The translations under genes were made by a program, and so were the position numbers. A DNA stretch of 26,508 nt, taken from contig JBIOJB010000034.1 of assembly GCA_044450465.1 (NCBI GenBank), positions 1-26,508 of the forward strand, read 5' to 3'. Below the pieces are notes generated by a model that was not told the origin of the DNA, did no database searches, and saw only the letters and a program-made list of their open reading frames with translations. This DNA comes from JBIOJB01 sp044450465 (GTDB lineage Bacteria > Chloroflexota > Dormibacteria > Dormibacterales > Dormibacteraceae). Positions within the stretch are counted from its first letter, which is position 1; each line of letters starts with the position of its first letter. Positions 7,607 through 14,910 of the stretch are shown here, piece by piece.

Positions 7607-7695
7607 CGCGACCGGACACCCCGTCGAGGCCTGCCGATCGCTCAGTCTGAATATCCGCAAACATGCGTGTCCTCATATCGCAGGCGTGGGTCGGT

Positions 7696-7701
7696 TACCC
7701 T
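7696..7701 (+). promoter_or_regulatory. Candidate -10 element of the bactofilin operon
   Basis: TACCCT lies in the 144-bp gap before the first bactofilin, about 50 bp upstream of its ATG; the same hexamer is used in the leaderless promoter at 9252. No good -35 is seen. The bactofilin start has GGGGG and AGGG shortly upstream as ribosome-binding sequence. Confidence 0.35.
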
Positions 7702-7750
7702 GTGATGGCTCGATCCGGTCGAACGGGAATCAAAGTCGGGGGTTAGGGCG

Positions 7751-8167
7751 ATGGATGTTCAACAGGCGGTAGATGGGAGCGCGACCGCGGCTTCCACTGA
7801 GGAGTACGGCGAGGGCAAGCGTGACGGGCAGAAGAAGTTCGTCATGGGCCCTACCGACACGTTTGAGGGCAAGCTGACCTACGACGGGAGCCTCCAGATT
7901 GGCGGCCGCGTCGAGGGCGAGCTGCACGTGACGGGCAACGTCGACGTCTCCTCGGGCGCCACGGTGAAGGCCCTCGTTGAAGGCGCCAACGTGACGGTGA
8001 GGGGATCGCTCGAGGGCCTCGTGACCGCGCGCGGCAAGCTCACGATCGGCCGCAACGCCAAGCTCCATGGCGACGTCGCGGTGCGCAGCCTGCAGATCGA
8101 CGATGGTGCCAGCTTCAACGGCCACGTGCAGATGGGGGATCTTGGGCAGCAGGCGTCCGGCGGCTAG
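7751..8167 (+). CDS. Bactofilin (polymer-forming cytoskeletal protein)
   Basis: 138 residues: a hydrophilic N-terminal tail of about 33 residues, then the bactofilin beta-helix core with the regular short-period glycine/valine pattern (TFEGKLTYDGSLQIGG, VEGELHVTGNVDVSSGATV, GLVTARGKLTIGRNAKLHGDVAV, LQIDDGASFNGHV). Bactofilins self-assemble without nucleotide into filaments at the membrane and organise cell-wall enzymes, polarity or curvature. The tail here is not strongly hydrophobic. It is followed after 13 bp by a second bactofilin on the same strand, so the pair probably forms one operon and may copolymerise. Confidence 0.93.
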   Translation: MDVQQAVDGSATAASTEEYGEGKRDGQKKFVMGPTDTFEGKLTYDGSLQIGGRVEGELHVTGNVDVSSGATVKALVEGANVTVRGSLEGLVTARGKLTIGRNAKLHGDVAVRSLQIDDGASFNGHVQMGDLGQQASGG

Positions 8168-8180
8168 GGAGATCGCTGCG

Positions 8181-8732
8181 ATGCTGGGCCTCAACGAAAC
8201 CAGCCGGCCGCGGACCTCGATCGTTCTCGGCCCGCACGATCGTCTGGAGGGTCACCTGTACGTGGAGGGCGACCTCACGGTGGCCGGCACCGTGGTGGGC
8301 TCCCTCGAAGCCAGCGGCGACGTGGAGATCGCCGGCGGGGGCAAGGTGCGTGGGCCGGTGGCGACCCGCAACCGGCTGGTCGTCGGACCTCAAGCATCTC
8401 TCGAGGGCGACGTTCAGGTGGGCCGCATCGTCATCCAGGACGGAGCCGCCTTCAGCGGCAAGGTCTCCATGGTCAAGCCGGGCCAGACATTGAATCGAGC
8501 TGCGATGGACGCCCAGGTGGCGGCCGCGGTCGCCGCGCCGGAACCTGTGAAGGCCGCCACTCAGGAGGCGGCGGCGACGCCGGCCAATGGGTCCAGCACC
8601 ACGGTGGCGGCCCGAGCCCCTGAGACGACGAAGGGCAAGCCGGATTCCAACCCCGGCAAATCACCGGACGCGAAGGGCAAGCCGGATTCCAACCCCGGCA
8701 AATCACCGGACGCGAAGGGCAAGCGCCGCTAA
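8181..8732 (+). CDS. Second bactofilin with long Lys/Pro-rich repeat tail
   Basis: 183 residues from ATG 8181, preceded by AGGGAG; the frame is open further upstream but only over the end of the first bactofilin. Residues about 13-100 form the bactofilin beta-helix (SIVLGPHDRLEGHLYVEG, LTVAGTVVGSLEASGDVEI, LVVGPQASLEGDVQVGRIVI, AAFSGKVSM). Unlike its neighbour it has an 80-residue C-terminal extension rich in Ala, Pro and Lys. The extension ends with two perfect copies of a 14-residue unit (KGKPDSNPGKSPDA) and a KGKRR cap. Basic, proline-rich bactofilin tails are known or suspected to bind peptidoglycan, DNA or partner proteins; which applies here is unknown. Confidence 0.92.
   Translation: MLGLNETSRPRTSIVLGPHDRLEGHLYVEGDLTVAGTVVGSLEASGDVEIAGGGKVRGPVATRNRLVVGPQASLEGDVQVGRIVIQDGAAFSGKVSMVKPGQTLNRAAMDAQVAAAVAAPEPVKAATQEAAATPANGSSTTVAARAPETTKGKPDSNPGKSPDAKGKPDSNPGKSPDAKGKRR
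8631..8724 (+). repeat. 42-bp perfect tandem repeat inside the bactofilin tail
   Basis: Two identical 42-base units (8631-8672 and 8673-8714) followed by the first 10 bases of a third (8715-8724). Identity extends to third codon positions, so the duplication is recent or maintained by recombination, and the copy number may vary between strains. Confidence 0.95.
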
Positions 8733-8740
8733 GCCCGCCT

Positions 8741-9193
8741 CTAGCGCCTTCCCGCTCTCGCCTTGGCCGGGGCGGCCGTTCTGGGTGTGGGGTTCGCCGC
8801 TGACTTCGTGGACTTGGCCGACTTCTTGGGCCCCTTCGCGGGCATCTCGCGGGTCACAGCGAGCGCGCGCTTGATCAGGGTCACCGCCGGTCCCGATTTG
8901 CTGCGCCAGCCGTCTGAAACCATCACGTAACCGCTCATCTTGTGGCCGGCGACGGGCTCGAAATCGCGCCCGCCCCGCTTCTTGACCGCCTCCAGCTCTG
9001 GTCCGGGCAGCCTGACGAAAAGGTCGTCGCCGAAGAGCCCGCAGAACATGTTCCCGTTGACGAACGCGGACAGGTTTCCGAACATCGGCCGAAGCGTCAC
9101 GGCCGGTTCGTCCGGGACGAGCTTGCTGAAAGCGGCCTTCGCCTCTTCGCTCGGCTTGGGCATCTTCATCGACCCCGGGGCCATGGGCGTCAT
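8741..9193 (-). CDS. TfoX N-terminal domain family protein
   Basis: 150 residues on the minus strand. Residues about 17-110 match the TfoX_N fold: SEEAKAAFSKLVPDEPAVTLRPMFG, then GNMFCGLFGDDLFVRLP, and FEPVAGHKMSGYVMVSDGW. The C-terminal 40 residues are a basic Lys/Ala/Pro tail resembling a disordered nucleic-acid or polymer-binding tail. There is no TfoX C-terminal domain, so a role in competence should not be assumed; free-standing TfoX_N proteins are of unknown function. It converges on the bactofilin operon with 8 bp between stops. The ATG at 9193 was chosen because a CACAAT -10-like hexamer lies seven bases before it; M9 or M11 are alternatives. Confidence 0.85.
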   Translation of the reverse strand: MTPMAPGSMKMPKPSEEAKAAFSKLVPDEPAVTLRPMFGNLSAFVNGNMFCGLFGDDLFVRLPGPELEAVKKRGGRDFEPVAGHKMSGYVMVSDGWRSKSGPAVTLIKRALAVTREMPAKGPKKSAKSTKSAANPTPRTAAPAKARAGRR

Positions 9194-9200
9194 CTCACCA

Positions 9201-9206
9201 ATTGTG
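9201..9206 (-). promoter_or_regulatory. Candidate leaderless -10 (CACAAT) for the TfoX-like gene
   Basis: On the minus strand CACAAT is followed by seven bases and then the ATG, with no Shine-Dalgarno. It shares the 70-bp divergent gap with the promoter of the cyclase gene. Confidence 0.4.
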
Positions 9207-9251
9207 AGGCGGACCGGTCACAGCTTCAAGGACGATCACGGCTGCGCCCGG

Positions 9252-9257
9252 TACCCT
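9252..9257 (+). promoter_or_regulatory. Leaderless -10 (TACCCT) of the cyclase/ATPase gene
   Basis: TACCCT, then six bases, then ATG at 9264. This places the expected transcription start on or next to the A of the start codon. No Shine-Dalgarno precedes the ATG. A -35 is not evident. Confidence 0.6.
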
Positions 9258-9263
9258 AAGGCC

Positions 9264-12200
9264 ATGGCGGTTTCAACCGAAGAACGCCGCATCGTCACGG
9301 TGCTCTTCGCCGACATGGCCGGATCCACCGCGCTTGGTGAGGAGCTTGATGCCGAGGAGATGCGGCGGCTCCTGGCTCGTTACTACGCGATCGCGCGAGA
9401 GACGGTGGCGGAGCATGGCGGGACGGTCGAGAAGTTCATCGGCGATGCCGTCATGGCGGTGTTCGGGCTTCCGACCGCGCACGGCGATGACCCCGACCGT
9501 GCGGTGGCCGCCGCGCTCGCAATGCGCGATCGGATCCGCTCGGACTCTCAGCTCGGCGGGCGATTCGCCATTCGATTCGGCGTGAGCACCGGAGAGGTGG
9601 TGGCGAGCCGCGACCAGTCAGCGGGTGACTTTCTCATCACAGGAGACGCCACCAACGTGGCGGCTCGGCTGCAGCAGGCCGCAGGGGCGTGGGACGTCCT
9701 GGTCAGCGATCGCACCGTGCGCGCCGCCGTGAACTTCGAGTTCGGTGAGGAGGTCGATGTTCAAGCCAAGGGCAAGGCGGCGCCGGTGGCCGCTCGCATG
9801 GTGGTTGGACCCAAGAAGGCGAGAGCCCAGCGCCGCATCCAGCTCCCTCTCGTCGGGCGCGAGAACGACCTCGCGCAGCTTCAGCTGGTGGCTCGCCGGG
9901 CGGTCAACGAGAAGCGACCTTCGATGGTGAGCGTGATCGCGCCGGCGGGAACCGGGAAGACCCGGCTGGTGGAAGAGTTTCTCGATTGGCTGCCAACCCT
10001 TGCGCCCACCGCCGTGGTCGCCACCGCCCAGTGCCTGCCCTACGGCCAGCAGCTGACCTACTGGCCGATGCGCCAGGTCCTCTTCACGCTGACCGGGCAC
10101 AGCGAGGATGCGATACCTGGGCACATGAGCGAAGAGCTCGCCACCTGGCTGCGAGGCCTCGACGTGGAGGAGGCCGACCGCAACGCCAAGTTGCTCGCCG
10201 CCACGGTGGGCGAGAAGGGCGCAGAGGGCGTCGACAAGGACCAGCTGTTTGCGGCGTGGAGGACCGCACTCGAGGCGGTTTCGCGCAAGACGCCACTCGT
10301 CATGGTGTTCGAGGATCTCCACTGGTCGAGCGACAGCCTGCTCGACCTCGCCGAGTTCGTCATGCAGCCGCGCGGCGAGGCAGCCGTCTTGATGATCGTG
10401 CTCGCACGCCCCGAGCTGCTCGACCGCAGGCCCAACTGGGGTGGCGGCCGGCTGAACCACCTCGCCATCGCCCTCGAGCCGCTCGGCAGCAGCGCGATCG
10501 GCGACCTCGTGAGGCACTTGCTCGACACGGACGCGCCGGATGTGATCAAGCTTGTATCGGAGAGGTCTGAGGGCAACCCGTTCTTCGCCGGAGAGCTCGT
10601 GCGCTCGTACCTGGAACAGGGATCCCTCGAACGCCTGCCTGACACGGTGCAGGCCACCGTGCTCGCCCGTCTGGACCTGCTTCCAACTGAAGAGCGAAGG
10701 GTTCTGCAGCTCGGCAGCGTCTTCGGGCGCGCGTTTCGCGCAGCGGGGGTGGCCGCCCTCGAGCCCGCACTGCCGGCGCTGGTCGTTACCCTCTGCGAAG
10801 ACCTCGCGGACCGTGATCTGATCCGCCCCGCGGAGGGCGATCGCTACAGCTTTCGTCACATCCTCATCCAGGAAGTCGCGTATGGAACTCTGCCGCGTTC
10901 GGAGCGCGCGCGGCTTCATGGAGAGGCGGCGCGCTGGGTGGAGTCGACAAGTGACGGGCGTGAGGATTCCGTCGCCGAAATCCTCGCCTTCCACTACCGG
11001 GAGGCGGCGATGTTGAGTCATGCCCTTGACCCGAGCTCGGAGGCGGCGGCAAAGGCAGGAGAGGCGGCGGGCCGCTGGCTGCTGAAGGCGGCAGACGTCG
11101 CCGTCGCGGCTGGCGCGACTCATGAGGCCGTGCGCCACATCCGGGCCGCCTTCGACTTCGTGGATCGAGCTCTTCTACCCAGATTGCACGAGCGCATCGG
11201 AGACCTGACAGCGGGGGATTCCGGTCTGGAGGAGTACCGCCTCGCGCTCAACCTGTACAGGGAGGCCGGCGCGCCATTCGACGATCAGCTACGGGCACTG
11301 GCCGGCATGTTGCTCGTGGCCACCCGGTGGCAGGGCTCGGTGGGCGACCGCATGTCGATCGAATCCATGAACGACCTCCGCGCACAGGGCCGGCAGCTGC
11401 TGGGCCTGGCGCAGCACGAGCGCTCGATTGGCCGCTTCCTCGCCGCCGACGCCTTCTATCCGTTCTGGATACAGACCCTTCGAGACCCGAGTCCAGCTGA
11501 GATAGCCGAGGCAAGGGCGAGCGCCGATCGCGCGATTCAGATCGCGACCGCGCTCGACGACCCTGAGCTGGCGAGCTCGGCGCTCGATGCGCTGGGCGGT
11601 ACGGCGGCCACGGTCTACGACTGGCCGATGGCGCTCGACACCGCGCACCGCCGCTTGAAGTTCGAGAGCCGCCTCGGTTTCTACGAGAAGCTCGACGCAC
11701 ATTCGATGCTGGCCTGGATGTCGTGGCTCATGGGTGACCTGGCGACCGCGGATCGCGACTCAGGCGAGATGGTCGCCAGGCTGTTGCCGGGGCAGGCGCC
11801 TTACCCGGCGCTGCACCTTTACGCGTGGCGGACCCTCACCCTCACGATGGTCGGTCGTTGGGACGAGGCGGTAGCGACCTTCTATCGGGCGCTCGAGGCC
11901 TGGCACGACGCGGGCAGCCACGCGGCGGGATACGGACTGCGGGGGTTCGTGGCAGGGCTGGACATTGGGCGTGCGCGTAACGACGCCCGCCTGATCGGAG
12001 CCGCCTCTGACCCGATCATGTCGATCCTGAGCCGCTTCCCTCCCGATCACGGGCATCTTGGCCTCGCGCCGCACGTGAACGGTGAGGCGGATTTCAGCGG
12101 GCCTTACTCGAGGTTCGACAAGCGGTATCCGCCGGAGATGCTGGAAAGGCGACTCGCGCTGGCGGCCGACCTTCGGGCGCCGGTCTCCCAGGAGCTTCTG

Positions 12201-12470
12201 GCCACGCTGCTCCAGCGCTCGGTCGACCAGAAGGTGCCCCTGTTGGAGGCGCAGGTGCGACGCAACCTGGGCATCACGAATCGGGACGCGGCGCAGCTGG
12301 CGGCGGCGATCCGCATCTGGGAGCCTGCCGGGGCCCTCACCAACCTCGGCCGGGCCCGCGCCGAAAAGGGCGCCTTGACCGCGGACCAGGCCGAGGTCGA
12401 GGCGGGGCTGGCCATCCTCAAGAAGATCGGCGACGGGAACTACACGGACCGGTTCTCGGCCAGCTTCTGA
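9264..12470 (+). CDS. Adenylate cyclase / AAA ATPase / TPR-like signalling protein
   Basis: 1068 residues. Residues about 8-180 are a class III nucleotide cyclase domain with a full set of key residues: metal Asp D17 (FADMAGST) and D61 (KFIGDAVMAVFG), purine-site K57 and D122, transition-state N131 and R135 (GDATNVAARL). Residues about 195-480 are an AAA-type ATPase like those of LuxR/MalT-family regulators, with Walker A APAGTGKT (226-233) and Walker B LVMVFEDLHW (345-354). The remainder is alpha-helical and looks like degenerate TPR repeats. No membrane segment and no C-terminal HTH is seen, so it is a soluble cAMP-forming sensor rather than a LuxR activator. The long upstream open frame (from 8940) overlaps the opposite TfoX-like gene and is not used; a leaderless -10 ends six bases before ATG 9264. 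It stands alone, with an intrinsic terminator 92 bp after the stop. Confidence 0.92.
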   Translation: MAVSTEERRIVTVLFADMAGSTALGEELDAEEMRRLLARYYAIARETVAEHGGTVEKFIGDAVMAVFGLPTAHGDDPDRAVAAALAMRDRIRSDSQLGGRFAIRFGVSTGEVVASRDQSAGDFLITGDATNVAARLQQAAGAWDVLVSDRTVRAAVNFEFGEEVDVQAKGKAAPVAARMVVGPKKARAQRRIQLPLVGRENDLAQLQLVARRAVNEKRPSMVSVIAPAGTGKTRLVEEFLDWLPTLAPTAVVATAQCLPYGQQLTYWPMRQVLFTLTGHSEDAIPGHMSEELATWLRGLDVEEADRNAKLLAATVGEKGAEGVDKDQLFAAWRTALEAVSRKTPLVMVFEDLHWSSDSLLDLAEFVMQPRGEAAVLMIVLARPELLDRRPNWGGGRLNHLAIALEPLGSSAIGDLVRHLLDTDAPDVIKLVSERSEGNPFFAGELVRSYLEQGSLERLPDTVQATVLARLDLLPTEERRVLQLGSVFGRAFRAAGVAALEPALPALVVTLCEDLADRDLIRPAEGDRYSFRHILIQEVAYGTLPRSERARLHGEAARWVESTSDGREDSVAEILAFHYREAAMLSHALDPSSEAAAKAGEAAGRWLLKAADVAVAAGATHEAVRHIRAAFDFVDRALLPRLHERIGDLTAGDSGLEEYRLALNLYREAGAPFDDQLRALAGMLLVATRWQGSVGDRMSIESMNDLRAQGRQLLGLAQHERSIGRFLAADAFYPFWIQTLRDPSPAEIAEARASADRAIQIATALDDPELASSALDALGGTAATVYDWPMALDTAHRRLKFESRLGFYEKLDAHSMLAWMSWLMGDLATADRDSGEMVARLLPGQAPYPALHLYAWRTLTLTMVGRWDEAVATFYRALEAWHDAGSHAAGYGLRGFVAGLDIGRARNDARLIGAASDPIMSILSRFPPDHGHLGLAPHVNGEADFSGPYSRFDKRYPPEMLERRLALAADLRAPVSQELLATLLQRSVDQKVPLLEAQVRRNLGITNRDAAQLAAAIRIWEPAGALTNLGRARAEKGALTADQAEVEAGLAILKKIGDGNYTDRFSASF

Positions 12471-12561
12471 ACCGGGCGCAAGCTTGTGGCGAGGGACCGT
12501 TAGAACCTGGAGCAGCGTTGGTATTGCGTGACCTGGTGATCATTCCCCCCTTCATCGTCCG

Positions 12562-12594
12562 GCGCCGCCGGTTCGTGGCCGACGGCGCTTTTTT
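12562..12594 (+). terminator. Intrinsic terminator of the cyclase gene
   Basis: GCGCCG (12562-12567) pairs with CGGCGC (12583-12588); the stem continues as CGG/CCG inside after a one-base mismatch. Six T follow directly (12589-12594). Classical Rho-independent form for + strand transcription. Confidence 0.88.
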
Positions 12595-12641
12595 GTTTGA
12601 TCTCGGGACGGGCTGGTGGTGTCGCTCCTAGACAAGTAGGT

Positions 12642-12670
12642 TTGACATTATGGAAAGGAACCTTTACAGT
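12642..12670 (+). promoter_or_regulatory. Consensus-like sigma-70 promoter (TTGACA-N17-TACAGT)
   Basis: Perfect -35 TTGACA at 12642-12647, 17-bp spacer, -10 TACAGT at 12665-12670. It is the best promoter in the window and is close after a terminator. It shows that the open frame beginning at 12597 cannot be translated from its first ATG. Confidence 0.85.
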
Positions 12671-12719
12671 GCACCAGTTGTCTGAGCAGCCCCCGATCGG
12701 CGAATCGACGGAGGCTCCG

Positions 12720-13208
12720 GTGGATCCGATGTTCACCCACGCGGCCTCGCCGTTCCTGCAGACCCATGCTCCCGCACCAGTGGCCTACTCCGCATTCTCC
12801 TCTCCGCCCTCGACCCCGCCGCATGTCTCGACCTGGATCTCTCGCCGGGCCGAGATCGAGTTCGCTCTTGCGGTCCTGGCCTACCTGATGGTCCTGGTGG
12901 GAGTCGTCGTGGCGATCCAGGCGAACCCGACAGCGAGATGGCGCTACGACCTGCTTGCCCTGCCACTTCTGCCCGGCGGGATGGCGGTCTGGCTCTTCGT
13001 CCGGGCGATCGACCGGCTGAACGACCTGCAGAAGCGAATCCAGGTGAGGGCGTCAGGTTTCGCGTTGGGCGGCACGGCGCTGATGACGTTCGGCTACGGG
13101 TTCCTCGAGGGGTCGGGAATGCCCCACCTGAACTGGGTGATCCTTCTGCCGATCGAGATGCTCATGTGGGGCGTCGGCACGCTGATCTTCACGCTTCGAT
13201 ATCGGTGA
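12720..13208 (+). CDS. Four-helix membrane protein paired with an XRE regulator
   Basis: 162 residues from GTG 12720, chosen because GGAGG (12710-12714) lies five bases upstream and because the promoter at 12642-12670 rules out starts before about 12677. ATG 12729 or a leaderless TTG at 12678 are alternatives. A 40-residue Pro/Ser/Thr-rich N-terminal tail is followed by four predicted membrane helices (around EFALAVLAYLMVLVGVVVAI, LLALPLLPGGMAVWLFV, GFALGGTALMTFGYGF and WVILLPIEMLMWGVGTLIF). Family not recognised. The stop overlaps the GTG of the HTH gene (GTGA). Membrane protein plus YozG-like small XRE regulator is a recurrent bacterial gene pair in which the membrane protein is thought to sequester or signal to the regulator; here that is inference. 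Confidence 0.78.
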   Translation: MDPMFTHAASPFLQTHAPAPVAYSAFSSPPSTPPHVSTWISRRAEIEFALAVLAYLMVLVGVVVAIQANPTARWRYDLLALPLLPGGMAVWLFVRAIDRLNDLQKRIQVRASGFALGGTALMTFGYGFLEGSGMPHLNWVILLPIEMLMWGVGTLIFTLRYR

Positions 13209-13435
13209 AGAACCGCATCCGCGTGTTACGCGCGGAGCTGCGCTGGTCGCAGGCCGAGCTTGCGATGCGGCTGGGCGTTTCACGGCAGACGGTGAACGCG
13301 ATTGAGACCGGCAAGTACTACCCGTCGCTTCCGCTGGCCTTCGGGCTGGCGCGGACTTTCAGCAGGCCGATCGAAGAGATCTTCCAGCCCGAAAGTGCAA
13401 CCTCGCGCCCGCTCGCTTTCGAGGCGACGCCCTAA
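13205..13435 (+). CDS. Small XRE-family HTH transcriptional regulator
   Basis: 76 residues, GTG start in GTGA overlap with the membrane-protein gene. Residues 3-58 are a complete Cro/C1-type helix-turn-helix (IRVLRAELRWSQAELAMRLGVSRQTVNAIETGKYYPSLPLAF), followed by LARTFSRPIEEIFQPE. This is the common stand-alone YozG-like regulator form. The protein is essentially only a DNA-binding domain and probably acts as a dimer. The longer open frame that begins at 12938 runs out of frame through the membrane-protein gene and is rejected. Confidence 0.93.
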   Translation: MKNRIRVLRAELRWSQAELAMRLGVSRQTVNAIETGKYYPSLPLAFGLARTFSRPIEEIFQPESATSRPLAFEATP

Positions 13436-13465
13436 GCGGTAACGCGTGCGGCTGGAGTTCGGCTA

Positions 13466-13471
13466 TAGACT
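13466..13471 (+). promoter_or_regulatory. Leaderless -10 (TAGACT within TATAGACT) of the GH3 gene
   Basis: TAGACT is followed by six bases and then GTG 13478, the same geometry as at 9252. No Shine-Dalgarno is present. Confidence 0.6.
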
Positions 13472-13477
13472 CGGTCG

Positions 13478-14680
13478 GTGAGGCCGCGTTGGCGCTGGAG
13501 CCTGATTGCGGTGGCCGCCGTGGCGCAGCTCCTGATCGGCCTTCTTGTGCTCCCGCAGCAGGCTGTTCGAGTGGCCCACCGGTACCCGCCGGCCGTGCCG
13601 TGGGTGTCGCCCGTCGATCTCCCACAGCCGAGCCCGACACCTGACCTGGGCAGCCTCGACGAAGACATAGGCTCGGTGCTGGTCGTGTCGTGGTACGGCA
13701 GCGAGATGACGCCCGAGCTGCAGTCACTGCTCGTCGACGGTCGCGTGGGCGGCGTGCTGCTGTTCGGGTCCAATTTCGGAAGCAGTCCCGCCGGCGTCAA
13801 GGCATGGGCTGACCGGCTTCAGGCGCTGGCGTCGACCGCGTGCCTCGACCATCCCATCCTGATCATGCTCGACGAGGAAGGCGGCCAGGTTGCCCAGGTC
13901 AAAGCCGGGTTTGCACCGCCATCCGAGCTGGTCGCGGGGGCAGGCGGGGCGGACAATGTGCGGGCGCTGGAGCGTGCCAATGCGCAAGGGCTGCGCCAGG
14001 CCGGGGTCGGGCTCAATCTGGCGCCTGTCGCGGACGTGCGGACCAATCCCTACGACGGAGTCATCGGCGATAGGTCCTTCGGATCGAACCCGCAGCTGGT
14101 CCCGCCTCTGGTCGCGGCTGCGGTACAGGGCCTGCACGACGGGGGAGTCGGGGCGACGCTCAAGCACTTTCCCGGCCTGGGAGGAGCGGCGGGCGACCCA
14201 CACGTCGCCATTCCCACCGATCCCGAGTCAGAGGCCCACTGGAAGCAGGTGCAGCTGCCGTCGTTCCAGGCCGGGGTGTCGGCCGGAGCCGATGCTGTGA
14301 TGACCACAGCGGTCTACGTGCCGGGGCTGGGCGCGGGCAACATGCCGGCCATGTTCTCGGCCGCGGTCGTGGGCCGGCTGCGCACTCAGCTGGGGTTTGG
14401 CGGCGTGATCATGACGGACTCACTGAGCATGGGTGGGATCGGCAATCGGTGGTCGCTGCCGCAGGCTGCCGTGATGGCGCTCTCGGCGGGAAACGATCTG
14501 GCGCTGCTGAGCAACGGCGACACGTCATACGAGATGGACGCTCTGAGCGCAGTCCGCGCCGCAGTCGGGACAGGACAGCTGGACCGGACGAAACTTCACG
14601 AATCGGCGCTGAGGGTGAACGCCCTGCGCGACAAATGGGGGGGACGCTTCACGCACTGCCGGCCGCCGTTGAGCGCGTGA
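13478..14680 (+). CDS. Glycoside hydrolase family 3 protein (NagZ-like beta-N-acetylhexosaminidase)
   Basis: 400 residues. An N-terminal hydrophobic helix (residues 7-25) after RPRWRW looks like a signal anchor or uncleaved signal, so the enzyme acts outside the membrane. The GH3 barrel follows from about 60: VGGVLLFGSNF, D132 in MLDEEGGQVAQV, LNLAPVADV, KHFPG (229-233), the His-Asp loop D240-P-H242 and the nucleophile D314 in MTDSLSMGG. NagZ-type enzymes have D-S-H in the loop; here Ser is Pro, while the catalytic Asp and His are kept. The usual substrate is the GlcNAc-anhydroMurNAc or GlcNAc-MurNAc bond in peptidoglycan turnover, and the extracytoplasmic location fits wall recycling in a monoderm. 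GTG start is leaderless. The gene ends 19 bp before the 3' end of the opposite tRNA-Gly. Confidence 0.92.
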   Translation: MRPRWRWSLIAVAAVAQLLIGLLVLPQQAVRVAHRYPPAVPWVSPVDLPQPSPTPDLGSLDEDIGSVLVVSWYGSEMTPELQSLLVDGRVGGVLLFGSNFGSSPAGVKAWADRLQALASTACLDHPILIMLDEEGGQVAQVKAGFAPPSELVAGAGGADNVRALERANAQGLRQAGVGLNLAPVADVRTNPYDGVIGDRSFGSNPQLVPPLVAAAVQGLHDGGVGATLKHFPGLGGAAGDPHVAIPTDPESEAHWKQVQLPSFQAGVSAGADAVMTTAVYVPGLGAGNMPAMFSAAVVGRLRTQLGFGGVIMTDSLSMGGIGNRWSLPQAAVMALSAGNDLALLSNGDTSYEMDALSAVRAAVGTGQLDRTKLHESALRVNALRDKWGGRFTHCRPPLSA

Positions 14681-14699
14681 GCGTGTATCGAGGAGCGAA

Positions 14700-14775
14700 T
14701 GGAGCGGGAGACGGGCTTCGAACCCGCTACCTCGACCTTGGCAAGGTCGCGCTCTACCAAGTGAGCTACTCCCGC
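14700..14775 (-). tRNA. tRNA-Gly (anticodon GCC)
   Basis: 76 bases on the minus strand with all parts. Acceptor GCGGGAG/CTCCCGC, D-arm GCTC/GAGC with GG in the loop, anticodon stem CGACC/GGTCG and loop TTGCCAA (anticodon GCC at 14740-14742), T-arm GCGGG/CCCGT with TTCGAAG, U73 discriminator, and an encoded CCA end (14700-14702). Reads GGC and GGU codons. Confidence 0.98.
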
Positions 14776-14860
14776 TCGCCAGAGGAAAGATCATACCCGG
14801 CCGCTCGCAGCTCATTTCGCGGCAGACGCGGCGGCTCCTCGACCGGGAGGTCCAGATCCG

Positions 14861-14882
14861 TAAAAGCCCTCGAATAGAGGGC
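14861..14882 (-). terminator. Intrinsic terminator of the lipoprotein gene
   Basis: On the minus strand a 6-bp stem GCCCTC/GAGGGC (14882-14866) with a 5-base loop is followed after the stem by four T and A. It lies about 30 bp after the lipoprotein stop. Confidence 0.6.
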
Positions 14883-14910
14883 GAGTTGACGACGGTTCAG
14901 TCGGTCGGGG

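Noticed and set aside
6311..7660. 449-residue leftward open frame across the DinB-like and LmbE genes
   Set aside because: It lies antisense to two genes with clear motifs and shows no family features.
8940..9263. Upstream extension of the cyclase gene
   Set aside because: It overlaps the TfoX-like gene on the other strand, and the -10 at 9252-9257 fixes the start at 9264.
9618..11138. 506-residue leftward open frame opposite the cyclase gene
   Set aside because: Antisense shadow of a gene with intact catalytic motifs; no recognisable sequence.
14700..14775. tRNA-Gly as an integration site for a genomic island
   Set aside because: No duplicated tRNA 3' end, integrase or phage gene is seen on either side.
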